The notes beneath the pieces were generated by a model, which saw only the letters and a program-made list of their open reading frames with translations, had not been told where the DNA came from and made no database searches. DNA of 34,898 bases, taken from NCBI GenBank assembly GCA_009602725.1, contig WELB01000341.1, positions 1-34,898 of the forward strand, written 5' to 3'. The stretch is from Spirogloea muscicola. Its lineage: Eukaryota > Streptophyta > Zygnematophyceae > Spirogloeales > Spirogloeaceae. Positions 16,393 through 26,297 of the stretch are shown in pieces; positions within the stretch are counted from its first letter, which is position 1, and every line of letters starts with the position of its first letter. The position numbers were made by a program, and so were the translations under genes.

Positions 16393-16765
16393 TACCAACG
16401 GCATTCTGCAAGTGAGCAATACCATGCCCATCACCACGGATTCTCAGGGACGCCATCACCGTCGCACCCTAGACATTGTGGGTGTGCAACCTGGCGGAGG
16501 CCCACGAGCTCTGGTTGATGTGGTCGTGACGGCGTCGTACAAGAGTCCAGCATCGACTCACATTGCTGGCCACGCAATGGGAGGTGCAGAGCAGAGAAAC
16601 TCCCGCAGTGATCACCTCCGACCAGCCGCAATTGACCGCTTCCGCTGCATGGGTCCTCGCTTCCACACCCTACTTCACACCGCAAGTCTGGGGTATGCGC
16701 AACGTGAGGATATGCTTCCAGCCGAGATGGGCATGCCGGCAGCCTACTTATCATTTTTGCAACGT
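16393..16765 (+). mobile_element. LINE ORF fragment, left part of split copy
   Basis: The plus frame has [20 protein letters not shown], homologous to RRVDLVATPQAGGPRLLLDV of the inverted copy at 12.7 kb, then degenerate sequence to AAYLSFLQR at 16765. The copy is interrupted by the gypsy element and resumes at 26298. Confidence 0.6.
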
Positions 16766-17101
16766 TGTCATGAGATATCCCGTCGGTGGCCCACTTGTGT
16801 CGATCTGACAAGGATGGTGACGTGGAAGTATACGTGGACATTACAGGTGGACTCACATTTGCTCTAGTGTGAATGAGTCGCAATCAGGTCACCTCCGGCT
16901 CCACGTCAGTCAGGAAAGATTCGCACCAATCCGGTTCGGTGTCGGAGCACCATCCGATCCGCCGCCGTGCCTTCCCCCATCAACGGCAAGCAGCCCTTCC
17001 TGCCGCCCGAACCGCTCAAATAAAGCCCAAAGAAGCCGAAAAGCCCTACGTCCACTTCGATGGGTGTGCCCCCACCTTGACAAGTGCTGGCGGGTACCGG
17101 C
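16766..17101 (+). repeat. 5' LTR, incomplete
   Basis: 336 bp almost identical to 25262-26056 once the nested insertion there is removed. It contains an AATAAA signal (about 17019-17024). It lacks the distal 228-bp part that the 3' LTR has at 26070-26297. Confidence 0.8.
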
Positions 17102-18009
17102 CAGGCTAGCGGCGGGTAAAGGTAGGTAGGGATAGAAATTACAGTCTCGGGCTACACTGGCCGTCGAGACGGTCTCAGGCTACACTGGCCTTGGGACCTG
17201 GGGTGCCAAAAGGCCAAATGGCCAGCCCCCAAAACCCATGTAATTCTTTGCCTGACCAATGATAAGGGGTGCGGAGGGTCGGGGCCGAGCAGTCCACTCG
17301 GCCCAGTCTTTTGCTCTTGCCAGAACTGCCCCCAGCGCCGCCGCCGCCGCCGCATTGCCGTCGTCGCGTCTTCGCTGCTGTCGAGCCACGCCAGGAAGGC
17401 GTGGGCTCGCAGGAAGGGCAGCCGCGCTGCTAAAAAGCGTTACCCCGGGGGACTCCGCTGCCGGTCGCGACAGAATCGGTGCACAGGTAAACCACGAAAC
17501 ATCGTGACCTTGTGCGTGAGGTGCAGATATCGAGTATTGCCTCGGTCTGCTCTGAGGTTGCCATACGTAGTCTTGCATCACTGGATCTTGTGGCAGTAAC
17601 TGGTTCTCGCACTCCGGTGCCGGTTACGGTTACTTGGAAGTTGCACTCCGGTGCAATTACAGCAATTACAGTTACTAAAAAGTTGCACTCCAGTGCGGTT
17701 ACAGTTACTTGAAAGTTGCACTCCGGTGCGGTTACGGTTACTTGGAGTTGCACTCCGGTGCGGTTACTGTTGACTGGAATCCGCACTGCTGCGCTGGCCT
17801 ATTATTGCTTGGCTTGAGCTCTGCTGCATCGAGTGCCGTGCATCTTGTTCACGACATACTCGTTTTACTGGGCCGAGTGGACTCCTCTTTGCATAGAACG
17901 TGTCCTTGCTGTGAAGATTTGACCTTTGAGTGATCACATTTGCTTGGAACGTTGCTTGCTTTGAAGACACTCTGTGTTTGTTGTGGACAAGTCACATTGT
18001 ACACAGTGA
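17102..18009 (+). other. Retrotransposon 5' leader
   Basis: Untranslated leader before gag. It contains a repeated GGCTACACTGGCC (17150-17162 and 17178-17190), a (GCC)n stretch near 17337-17353 and the tandem repeats at 17610-17783. Confidence 0.55.
17610..17783 (+). repeat. Tandem repeat, five ~33-bp units
   Basis: Five units start CACTCC(G/A)GTGC at 17610, 17644, 17686, 17719 and 17751; most continue GGTTACNGTTACTTGGAAGTTG. Spacings are 34, 42, 33 and 32 bp. They lie in the leader about 230 bp before the gag start and are not present in the LTRs. Confidence 0.85.
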
Positions 18010-19904
18010 ATGTATTTGAGGTCCGGACGTAGCCTGGAGTCTGGCATCAATCCATCGGACATTGCTCCTGAGATTGACGTTAATTCATCAGAATTTGTTC
18101 CCGTGCCCCTTGACGGTGTCGCAGATTCTTCCGAGGCAGTGATTCCGCGGAGGAAGCAAGTATTCACCATGGCTCAGAAACCAAGACTCCAATATCAAGG
18201 TATTCCCGGTGGTGCTTCTTTGGCCGAAGTCAAAAGTAACTATGAGGCGGAGATGTGTCAATTGGGAATGCAGGGATGCACGATAACCAGAAAATCTGCC
18301 ATGACCCTGCTGAGTCCGTATCTGAGTGAAGCTGCCGGTGATGTCTATAGAAGCTTAAAGGATTCAATCCTGGAACAGACCAAGCCCATCCCAGCTAATG
18401 CGACTGCTGCCGAGAGAGCGTTAGGTCCTCAGCTGTTGGATAACCCAGTAGAAGAGATGTTTAAGCGTCTCGCACAAGAGTTCCCGGTCAACACTACGTT
18501 ATTAGCAAGAATTGTTGAAGTTCGACTGCAGGCAGGATGAGTCGGTCGCTGTCTGCTATTTCCGTTTCAAGAAACTTGTTGAACAGTCAAAAACTGAAAT
18601 AAGTGAGAAGGAAATTGGCAGTACAGTTTCTGCGCATCATGGCTGGTAGATCTTTTGATCAACTGCTGAATCTTCTCATAATGAGGAAACAGTAACAAAA
18701 CAAGCAAGACTATGATTTAGCAGATGTCTATCAGGTCTTGCTGACCAAAGAAAAAGAAGATATCACACTGCAAACTGTCAATGAACATTTTGCAGGTCTG
18801 AAAGCTTTGGGCTCACAACAGACGACTAAGGACAAGGCAGCTACAGGTACCAGAAGTGCTCACGTTGCTTTGCCTAGCTCTTATCACAACGAAGATGTGG
18901 TACCTCACAGTCGTGTCTCTCTCAAGTGTCATATGTGTGGTAGACTGGGTCATCTTGAGAAAGATTGTCGGTTGAAGCATCAAACGAGTGGTGCTACCTG
19001 TGCATATTGCTCAAAGCCAGGTCACATCGAACAGCAATGCTGGCAAAAGAATCCTGCTAAAATGCCTGAGGCGCTGAGAGCAAAAATTGCATCAAAGAAG
19101 CCTCAGTATGATAGTAACAAGTCAAAAGGGTCACAATCCGATAAGATAGAGCAGATGGCTCTACAGATTGCTGACCTAAACAAACAGCTGGCTATGGCCA
19201 AAGCGCAGACCAGGAATGAAGTAGTCTCAGCTGCGTTATTTGATCCAGATGAACAGGAGGACCAGGATTATATCTCAGATTCGCAGCCCTCAGAGAAAAT
19301 TGACAGGTACCGCCCTGATGCTGATTACTTTCCTGCTGCAACCGCTATGGTTGGGTCTGAGATAAGTCGCAATCCTCTGAAGCGTGGAGAAACAGAACAA
19401 CAGCAAACAGTTAGGCTGGGTAACTCTAGATATCCGGCAAGTTTTAGGTTGAAGGAAGTTGAAGCCGACAGCCTATCACGCCGTGTCAAGCCTGTTTCAC
19501 CTGAGCCTATTAGCGACACAATTACTACCAACTGTTCTGTGTCCACTGAGAAACTGTTGGACAGGATATATTCCACACCGCTATTAAGCTTTGAGGATCT
19601 TGGTATACCCAAGGCCCAGCTAGGTGAAAGAATGCAAGCTTCCAATGTGTTGAACCAGGCAGTCACAGTACAAGTTGCAAGTCCTGCCGCAATGTCGGCT
19701 ACATCCATGACCAAGGTCTTGTCTGATACCATCCTTCCATGCAGACCTCCTACGGAGCGAACTGAACACCTCGCATCCGTGACGTTACTCGACAACTCGC
19801 AAGGGATAGTACAAGTTGCAACAACGAAAGCGACAGGGGCACCGAAACATGTTCTTTATGGACACAGGTGCCCAACCCATCTTAATTGGCTGTCACTTTG
19901 CTAA
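18010..19904 (+). pseudogene. Retrotransposon gag, frameshifted
   Basis: An N-terminal open frame at 18010-18540 (starts MYLRSGRSLESG) is followed by about 200 bp with stops in every frame, though coding continues in another frame (QDESVAVCYFRFKKLV). A second open frame at 18738-19904 holds two CCHC zinc knuckles, CHMCGRLGHLEKDC (about 18928-18969) and CAYCSKPGHIEQQC (about 19001-19042), which bind RNA in Gag. The break is probably decay of this copy rather than programmed shifting. Its 3' end overlaps the next frame by about 90 nt in the +1 register, which would allow a gag-pol frameshift. Confidence 0.75.
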
Positions 19905-21924
19905 AATGTTGAACCTTGGGAAGGATGACTTGATTCAAAACCAGGTCAAGATCATTACTGCTACTGGTGGATCAGACAGCGTAGTGGGGGTCACTAAGCG
20001 TCCATTGTGCATTACTTTGAATGCTCAAGATCCCAAGCAGCGTACTTCTTTCAAAGCTGTGTGCATGATCACTCGGGCAACCACATACGATATCTTGCTG
20101 GGTACGGAAATTTTGGTGCCATTGGGGTTCGGGATAGACTATTATGCTGAACTAGCATGGTACCGACCTGGCTGGAAGTCGTCTGGTACTCATAAGGTCA
20201 TGTTGCCTCTGTTAAAAGGGTGGAGTCCTTCTGACATATCAGCTAATACTGGCATCATTACTTTGGACTCAGGAAAGAAGAAGCAGGAAGAAACTGAAGA
20301 GTCCAAGAAGCCGGAAGAAGCTGATACCTCTGCTTTGCACGAGAAGGCTGACAACAGAGGCAAAAAGAAGGCCGAGTCTGCACATCCAGAAGAGTCTGCT
20401 CCTAAGAAGGGGATGGCTAAGTCCGCAGGTTCAGCGGGGACTTCTCAAGCAGCGGCCAAGAGTGGTACATCATCATCTTTCCAGGTTCCCCAAGTGCCTG
20501 AGACAGCTTTGCCCGTCATTGTGCCTGAGATACCTTTGGAGGTCATTGCGCCTGAACCACCTCAGCCACGCCCGCTGGTGCGCCTTATCGAGCCATTACC
20601 TGATATGGGCTTGACTCATGCCCAGTTGGAAGAGTTGCAAGTGGAGAAGAATTATGAACAGATTAAGGCAGCCAGGCTATGTTTTCCACTGGTAGCTCAC
20701 ATGCGCGCGCAGGAAGCATGGTCAGCTGCCACCTTGACTGCTCAGCCCCCAGTGGTCGCTACCAATGCTGAACGAGATGTCGCTGACGCCATAGGAACAT
20801 TCTATGATGGAGTAATTGAGTGGACGATACCACCAATGGGCATCGTCTTGATGGAGGTCTTTGGCGGAACTGCCAACGGGCTGAAGGCAGCACTGCAGAG
20901 CCACCTGAAGGTGGCGAAGTACTACTACATTGACAAGGATGATGAAGCTCGTGAGGCAGCTCGTCATCACATCAACTTCCTCAAGGAACAATACCCACTT
21001 CTGGTGAACGACTCCACTTTTGCCAAGTGGGACACCCTGTTGCCCCGGGACATTGCTCACGTCGCCACTTCTCCAGCTATTAGGAAGTTGCCAACAGTGG
21101 ACCTCCTAATAGCAGGGTTTCCATGTGGGGGGTTCAGCCCCATCGGCGAAGGTCGTGGTTTCCGACATCCTGAGACAGGGCTCTTTAAGGACCTGATGAA
21201 GTTGATGCACACTATTCGCGCGCGGCAGGATCGTCCTCTGGGATACATTATTGAGAATGTCATGCCGCGAGACAACCATCGCTTTGCGCGCAGGGACTTC
21301 AACACTGTATGCGAAATTTTGGGTCCGTACACTATATTGGACGCAGCATGCCTTGGGTCACTTGCGGATCGACGTCGAGTGCACTGGACAAACCTGGCTC
21401 CAGCCTCCATGCTGCAGACTTGCATCAACAGGCAAAACCGTCCCCCAGGCCTATTTGCTTATCAAGCATTGGACCCAGGTCGGGATGTGATTGATGTAGA
21501 TAATGGCAGCAGGCATCCATTCAACAAGCCGGGCAAACCCAGAGTAACCTTTCCAACCTTTCTGGCCACAGTCCAGTCTATGGCTTTTCGCATGCAGCCT
21601 TATGGGCCTGGACCAGGCATGGTTAGGATTGTCAGCACAGGAACATATGAGGAGCCTAATCCACGTGAGAGAGAGAAGGCTATGGGCTATGAGCCTGGAG
21701 AAATTACACTCCTGCATTTCTCGTTTGCAACTAATGTTAGGCTGACTGGGCAAGCTTTCGATGCCAACTCGATTACCTGGATGCTTAGCGTATGTAATGC
21801 TGTTCAGACACAGAAGAAGGTGAAACATCTCTACTTCACCACTCATCCCAATGGAATCACCGACCTGGATAGAGCATTGTTTGAGTTGTTTGATCCCCTC
21901 ATGCAGGAGGAAGAAGAAACCTAG
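19816..21924 (+). CDS. Retrotransposon protease fused to cytosine-C5 DNA methyltransferase
   Basis: An intact open frame of about 700 codons; the first in-frame ATG is 19849. Residues near the start contain the retropepsin motif FMDTGAQPIL. After a Lys/Glu- and Pro-rich spacer (about 20270-20620), a DNA methyltransferase domain follows with motifs in canonical order: I, MEVFGGTANG (about 20850); the acidic turn YYYIDKDDE; IV, the catalytic Pro-Cys in LLIAGFPCGGFSPIGEGRGF (about 21103-21162); VI, IIENVMPRD (about 21245); VIII, SLADRRRVHWTN; IX-like, EREKAMGYEPGE; X-like, LTGQAFDANSITWML. The motifs needed for catalysis all appear present. It ends at a UAG (21922-21924) in the same frame as RT. 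It would methylate cytosine at C5 in DNA; target and activity are unknown. Methyltransferase capture by LTR elements has been reported in dinoflagellates and a streptophyte alga. Confidence 0.85.
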   Translation: MQQRKRQGHRNMFFMDTGAQPILIGCHFAKMLNLGKDDLIQNQVKIITATGGSDSVVGVTKRPLCITLNAQDPKQRTSFKAVCMITRATTYDILLGTEILVPLGFGIDYYAELAWYRPGWKSSGTHKVMLPLLKGWSPSDISANTGIITLDSGKKKQEETEESKKPEEADTSALHEKADNRGKKKAESAHPEESAPKKGMAKSAGSAGTSQAAAKSGTSSSFQVPQVPETALPVIVPEIPLEVIAPEPPQPRPLVRLIEPLPDMGLTHAQLEELQVEKNYEQIKAARLCFPLVAHMRAQEAWSAATLTAQPPVVATNAERDVADAIGTFYDGVIEWTIPPMGIVLMEVFGGTANGLKAALQSHLKVAKYYYIDKDDEAREAARHHINFLKEQYPLLVNDSTFAKWDTLLPRDIAHVATSPAIRKLPTVDLLIAGFPCGGFSPIGEGRGFRHPETGLFKDLMKLMHTIRARQDRPLGYIIENVMPRDNHRFARRDFNTVCEILGPYTILDAACLGSLADRRRVHWTNLAPASMLQTCINRQNRPPGLFAYQALDPGRDVIDVDNGSRHPFNKPGKPRVTFPTFLATVQSMAFRMQPYGPGPGMVRIVSTGTYEEPNPREREKAMGYEPGEITLLHFSFATNVRLTGQAFDANSITWMLSVCNAVQTQKKVKHLYFTTHPNGITDLDRALFELFDPLMQEEEET

Positions 21925-22863
21925 CAACGACAGTTGATCAGGCAGGTCCATTCTTTGACAGCATATCAGTGGCAAATGGGTCCTGACCTGACTGCAAAAG
22001 AGAATGCATCACTAGTCAAGTTGTTGAACTCAAAGCTTGCAGCTTTTGCTTTTTCCTCAGCTGATCTGGGTACCTATACAGGTGCTCAATTTCAAATCAT
22101 CTTGGATAACGATAAGCCTATTTTCAGGAAAAGATACAAATTGTTTGCAGTTGAAAACCAGTTCATCAATGACAAATGTCAAGAGTTGTTAGCTAATGGT
22201 TTGATAGAACCATCCCACAGCTCTTATGCAGCACCAACCGTTTTACCTGCCAAAAAGGATGAATTTGGCAACTACACCGATAGGCGAATGTGTGGTGATT
22301 ACAGACAACTGAATGCCGCCACGCCTTTGGACCGCTACCCCATGCCAACGCCTGAAGAAATCTTTGACCGTGTTGGCGCAAGTAAAATCTTTTCTGTACT
22401 TGACCTTAGGCAGGGCTTCAATCAAATCAACATTGAGCCTCGCGACAAACACAAAACAGCATTCTGGGGGGTGGACCAGGGTATCGATGTTTTATACCAA
22501 TGGATTAAAATGCCCTTCGGACTTAAAAATGCTCCAATTATGTTTCAGCGAGTCATGGATGCAGTACTCCGAGGTATCTCCTTTGCTCGTTGTTACATTG
22601 ACGATGTACTGATTTTCAGCAAGGACTTCTCAGAGCATATGACTCATATTACAGTGGTACTGGACACAGTTCACTACGCTGGACTTCGGTGTCACCCAGG
22701 CAAATGTCGATTTGGACTCACGGAGGTTGTTTACTTAGGTCACCAAATCTCCGACCGCGGCTTATCACCTCACGATGCCAAGGTTCAGGCTGTACTTGAA
22801 ATTCCAGCACCCTCATGTCTTAAGTCGTTGCGCTCTTTCCTTGGCTTAGTCAGTTACTATTGA
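21925..22863 (+). pseudogene. Reverse transcriptase domain, ends at premature UGA
   Basis: Same frame as the methyltransferase, after its UAG. Palm and finger motifs are visible: ANGLIEPSHSSYAAP, CGDYRQLNAATPLDRYPMPT, FSVLDLRQGFNQI, MPFGLKNAPIMFQR and the catalytic CYIDDVLIFS (equivalent of YxDD), then YLGHQISDRG and LRSFLGLVSYY. The frame is closed by TGA at 22861-22863, within the usual connection motif (SYY.RFIPDFS is readable beyond it), so this is a nonsense mutation rather than a natural end. Confidence 0.85.
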
Positions 22864-24058
22864 CGTTTTATTCCTGATTTCAGCTCCCATGCTCGACCTC
22901 TAAATGATTTGTTGAAGAAAGATGAATCGTGGAATTGGACACCAACTCGTGATTCAGTTCCAACAATTGAAGGTTGCTTTGACACAAGCTCCAGTTCTGC
23001 GGCGTCCTGATTACGATAAAGACTTCTTTCTTTTCACCGATTGGAGAAAAGTGGGAATGGGTGCAGTTCTTACTCAGCGAGACGAACATCAACATCATTA
23101 TGTGATTGCCTATGCTAGCCGTAGCAATACATCTGCTGAGGCTAATTATTCCGCATACGAAGGTGAATGTTTAGCTGCAGTATGGGCCGTCACCCACTTC
23201 CGTCCATATCTACATGACAGACCTTTTCAATTGATTACAGATCATCAACCTCTACAATGGTTGTTGACCACTCAGAACTTGACAGGAAAATTGGCACGCT
23301 GGGCATTGAAGCTTCAAGACTATCAATTCAAAATTGTTCACAGACCAGGTCTTCGAAATATGGATGCTGATGCCCTCAGTCGTATGCCACTACCTACCAC
23401 GGATTCTCCGCCACTAGCTCACATGGTAATACGAGCAAAGCCAGACTTTTCATACCTTGCTCATGCTCTTACTTCATCATTACATAAATATCCAATTGCT
23501 TGCGCTTTGGATGTTATCGACGACGATATCTTTTCCGAAGATGTATGGTTAGACGCGCCAAATCTTCAATATCTTCAGACTGGCATCTATCCTCCACATT
23601 GTACAACAATGCAGAAGGACCGTATTAAGCACCGAGCACGTCGTTATATCTGGGACGATACACAACTCATGAAACCCCATACAGAATATGGCAATCAAAT
23701 TGTTCCACCACCAGCAGTACGAGTGCAACTGGTGCACGATGTTCATACATCTCTTGGACACTTTGGCATCAAACGGACTATCAGTTTGCTAGCCACTAAG
23801 TACTGGTGGTCAGGTCTTACACGAATGGTCAAACATGTGCTATCCACATGCGAAGAATGTGATAGAATTCGCAACACCTTTTCATTGAAGTCACCTGAAC
23901 ATCATCCATTGCCTATTCGGGGACTGTTTTATAGATGGAGTTTGGATTTGGCCGGTCCTCTGCGCAAAAGTCCCCACAAATCTTACGTACTGATTATGAT
24001 CGAACATTTTTCCAGGGTAGAAGTGGGTAGAAGTGGTCACCATTCCGACAAAGTCTAG
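22864..24058 (+). pseudogene. RNase H and integrase N-terminal/core, frameshifted
   Basis: After the UGA the RT frame reads on as RFIPDFSSHARPLNDLL, then slips by one base near 22960. The next open frame (22922-24058) has RNase H (LFTDWRKVGMGAVLTQ, then EGECLAAVWAV, then LITDHQPLQWL), the HRPGLRNMDADALSR tail, the integrase zinc motif (H...H, then CEEC) and the first catalytic Asp in WSLDLAGPL. It ends in a frameshift at 24016-24036. Confidence 0.8.
24017..24036 (+). repeat. 10-bp tandem duplication causing a frameshift
   Basis: GTAGAAGTGG occurs twice in direct succession inside the integrase core. The integrase frame before it continues in a different frame after it (TIPTKSSVYIAEAFL). Confidence 0.8.
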
Positions 24059-25034
24059 TGTATACATCGCTGAAGCTTTCCTGACCCAAGTGCTATCCAG
24101 ATTTGGCGCTTGCGCTGAAGTGCTCACTGATCAAGGATCAGAATTTCAAGGTGACTTTCAGCGTCTCCTAAACCAAACGTTTATTGATCACCGCCTTACC
24201 TCACGAGACCATCCTCAAGCAGATGGATTAGCAGAACGCATGGTACAAACTATTAAACGAGGTTTGACAAAGTATGCGCTCCGCAAAGGCACAGAACGGT
24301 GGGATAAGTTCTTGCCATGGCTAATCATGGGATACCGAAAGTTGAAACAAACTGCATTGTCTGCATATATTCCATACTTCCTATTATACGGACGTCATCC
24401 AGTAATCCCTGTAAGCCTTCATGCTGTCGCAACAGAAGTGGTTGATCTTGATAGCCGAAAGCTATAAGTCAAAGTTTGTACTGAACGTGGGAAACTCTTC
24501 AAAAGACATATGCCTATTGCTTTGGATAATTTACGCATAGCACAACATCGAGACACTCAGCGTTACGCCACTACTCGTAGTGGTAATTACCAACCAAAAC
24601 TTAACACAATTGCCATCAATGACTATGTCTACCTAAGGGTGAAACCTCAAGATGCACTTGATGCTTCTACAGGTCCATTCATCTATAAAGTTGTTGGCAA
24701 AAATTTATCTGGAGTTGTTCGCTTGCAAGGCTCTTGTGGTAGGGAGATTTCGGATCACATCCACAATATCACACCTTACCACATTTCCAACATTGACACT
24801 ACCGTTGACCCTACCAGGCAATGGGTCTCAGCACACTTAACTTGCGAAGTGTGTCATCGGGAGGACCAATCAGCAACCATGCTATTATGCTCTGCTTGTA
24901 ACAAGGGGTGGCATATTCACTGTTTAACGCCACCACTGACAAGCATACATACTGATGACTGGTTCTGTACAGCTTGTGTGGATCGTGACCCAACTCTTCA
25001 TCCTAGTCCGGACTCACAGTTAGGGGGGGGGTAA
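24033..25034 (+). pseudogene. Integrase C-terminal half with PHD finger
   Basis: Continues the integrase core: second Asp in EVLTDQGSEFQ and Glu in HPQADGLAERMVQTIKRGL, then the GPY/F-like region. A TAA at 24465-24467 interrupts the frame, which resumes in register. Near the end (about 24838-24990) is a C4HC3 PHD finger: CEVC, then CSACNKGWHIHC, then WFCTAC. Many chromoviral integrases carry a chromodomain at this place; a PHD finger typically reads histone H3 tails. The frame ends in a G run and TAA (25032-25034). Confidence 0.8.
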
Positions 25035-25259
25035 TTTGCAATCATCCATCACAAGCTCAAAGTCTACTATCGTACTATTACTAGCCTATCTTTTCAGCAA
25101 TGCTTTTGTTTGCAAATAGGAACACCTAATTTTGTGAGTTTTATTTTCTTTAACAATGTGTTGCGCTACCTATCACGTAAACTCCAACAATCTCACTTGA
25201 ACTTCTGACCAATCTGTTGCATCGACGTTATATGGCACTCGACACTCCGTGGCACGACA
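25032..25259 (+). repeat. Extra partial LTR copy before the 3' LTR
   Basis: 228 bp about 97% identical to the last 228 bp of the 3' LTR (26070-26297). It is joined to the coding end at a nine-G run (25023-25031) and followed by GC and then the TG start of the 3' LTR. The G run could be the polypurine tract. Confidence 0.8.
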
Positions 25260-25261
25260 GC

Positions 25262-26297
25262 TGTCATGAGATATCCCGTCGGTGGCCCATTTGTGTCGAT
25301 CTGACAAGGATGGTGACGTGGAAGTATACGTGGACATTACAGGTGGACTCACATTTGTTCTAGTGTGAATGAGTCGCAATCAGGTCACCTCCGGCTCCAC
25401 GTCAGTCAGGAAAGATTCGCACCAATCCGGTTCGGTGTCGGAGCACCATCCGATCCGCCGCCGTGCCTTCCCCCATCAACGGCAAGCAGCCCTTCCTGCC
25501 GCCCGAACCGCTCAAATAAAGCCCAAAGAAAGCCGAAGCCCTACGTCCACTTCGATGGGTGATGAGTTCGCGGCCCTGGCGATAGATGTTCACGGGGCCT
25601 TCGGCAGCCGCTGGCTGGATCTCCTCCAGCGGCTTGCTCGTCAGGCTATTGATCGGCGGTCGGGTCCGCCCGGGGCGCTGCCCGGCTTCAACGCCGCCGG
25701 GTCGCTCGCCCAGGTCTTTCGTATGCGCTTGGCGGTATCGTTCCAGCGATCCCTTGCCCACGCTGTCCACACGCGCGCAGGACGCGCTCTGGCCGCGGCC
25801 TCCGGGTCTCGGCGGAGTGCCTCCTTCCCTGCCTCGAGCTACTCGGACCTGATGTTGCTCACTCGCGGGTACTGAGCTTCCCTAGCATGTTGTCGTGATT
25901 GGTAGAGTAGAGGAGTCCTTCCTCGGCTTCTCATTCTTCGGCTTTGGACATTGTCCATTCTTTTTGGGCTGGCTTTGCCAGTCCCTCTTTCTTTATGGGC
26001 GAGCCTTCTTCTTGATGGGTGTGCCCCCACCTTGACGAGTGCTGGCGGGTACCGGCGGGTACAGGGGGGTAATTTGCAATCATCCATCACAAGCTCAAAA
26101 TCTACTATCGTACTATTACTAGCCTATCTTTTCAGCAATGCTTTTGTTTGCAAATAGGAATACCTAATTTTGTGAGTTTAATTTTTTTTAACAATGTGTT
26201 GCGCTACCTGTCACGTAAACTCCAACAATCTCACTTGAACTTCTGACCAATCTATTGCATCGACGTTATGTGGCACTCGACACTCCGTGGCACGACA
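25262..26297 (+). repeat. 3' LTR interrupted by a LINE tail
   Basis: Starts TGTCATGAG and ends CACGACA. Without the nested insertion (25562-26013 and one 8-bp duplication) it is about 576 bp. Its first 335 bp match the 5' LTR; its last 228 bp match 25032-25259. Confidence 0.8.
25562..26013 (+). mobile_element. Young LINE tail nested in the LTR
   Basis: 452-bp insertion flanked by GATGGGTG at 25554-25561 and 26014-26021; the uninterrupted site is visible in the 5' LTR near 17060. It has an open frame: LAIDVHGAFGSRWLDLLQRL, AQVFRMRLAVSFQRS, RAGRALAAASG, SYSDLMLLTRGY-stop at 25875. The 3' UTR follows with the stem-loop GGCTGGCTTTGCCAGTCC (about 25969-25986) and ends in CTTCTTCTT. Lack of terminal inverted repeats, 5' truncation and a short repeat tail fit a LINE. 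Confidence 0.75.

Larger units (their letters stand above)
16766..26297 (+). mobile_element. Ty3/gypsy-like LTR retrotransposon with DNA methyltransferase and PHD finger
   Basis: Begins TGTCATGAG and ends CACGACA, with the 4-bp duplication ACGT at 16762-16765 and 26298-26301. Removing the element and one ACGT rejoins the LINE frame on both sides, which supports these borders. Internal order: gag with two zinc knuckles, aspartic protease, cytosine-C5 methyltransferase, reverse transcriptase, RNase H, integrase, PHD finger. RT-RNase H-integrase order is that of Ty3/gypsy elements. The copy is broken: a frameshifted gag, a UAG between methyltransferase and RT, a UGA at the end of RT, a frameshift before RNase H, a 10-bp duplication in integrase and a UAA near the integrase C-terminus. 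No primer binding site was recognised. Confidence 0.85.

Noticed and set aside
24017-24036. Programmed frameshift in integrase
   Set aside because: A clean 10-bp duplication explains the shift; no slippery site is evident.
25554-26021. 8-bp target duplication suggesting a hAT transposon
   Set aside because: The insert has no terminal inverted repeats, encodes a LINE ORF tail and ends in a short repeat, so a LINE fits better.
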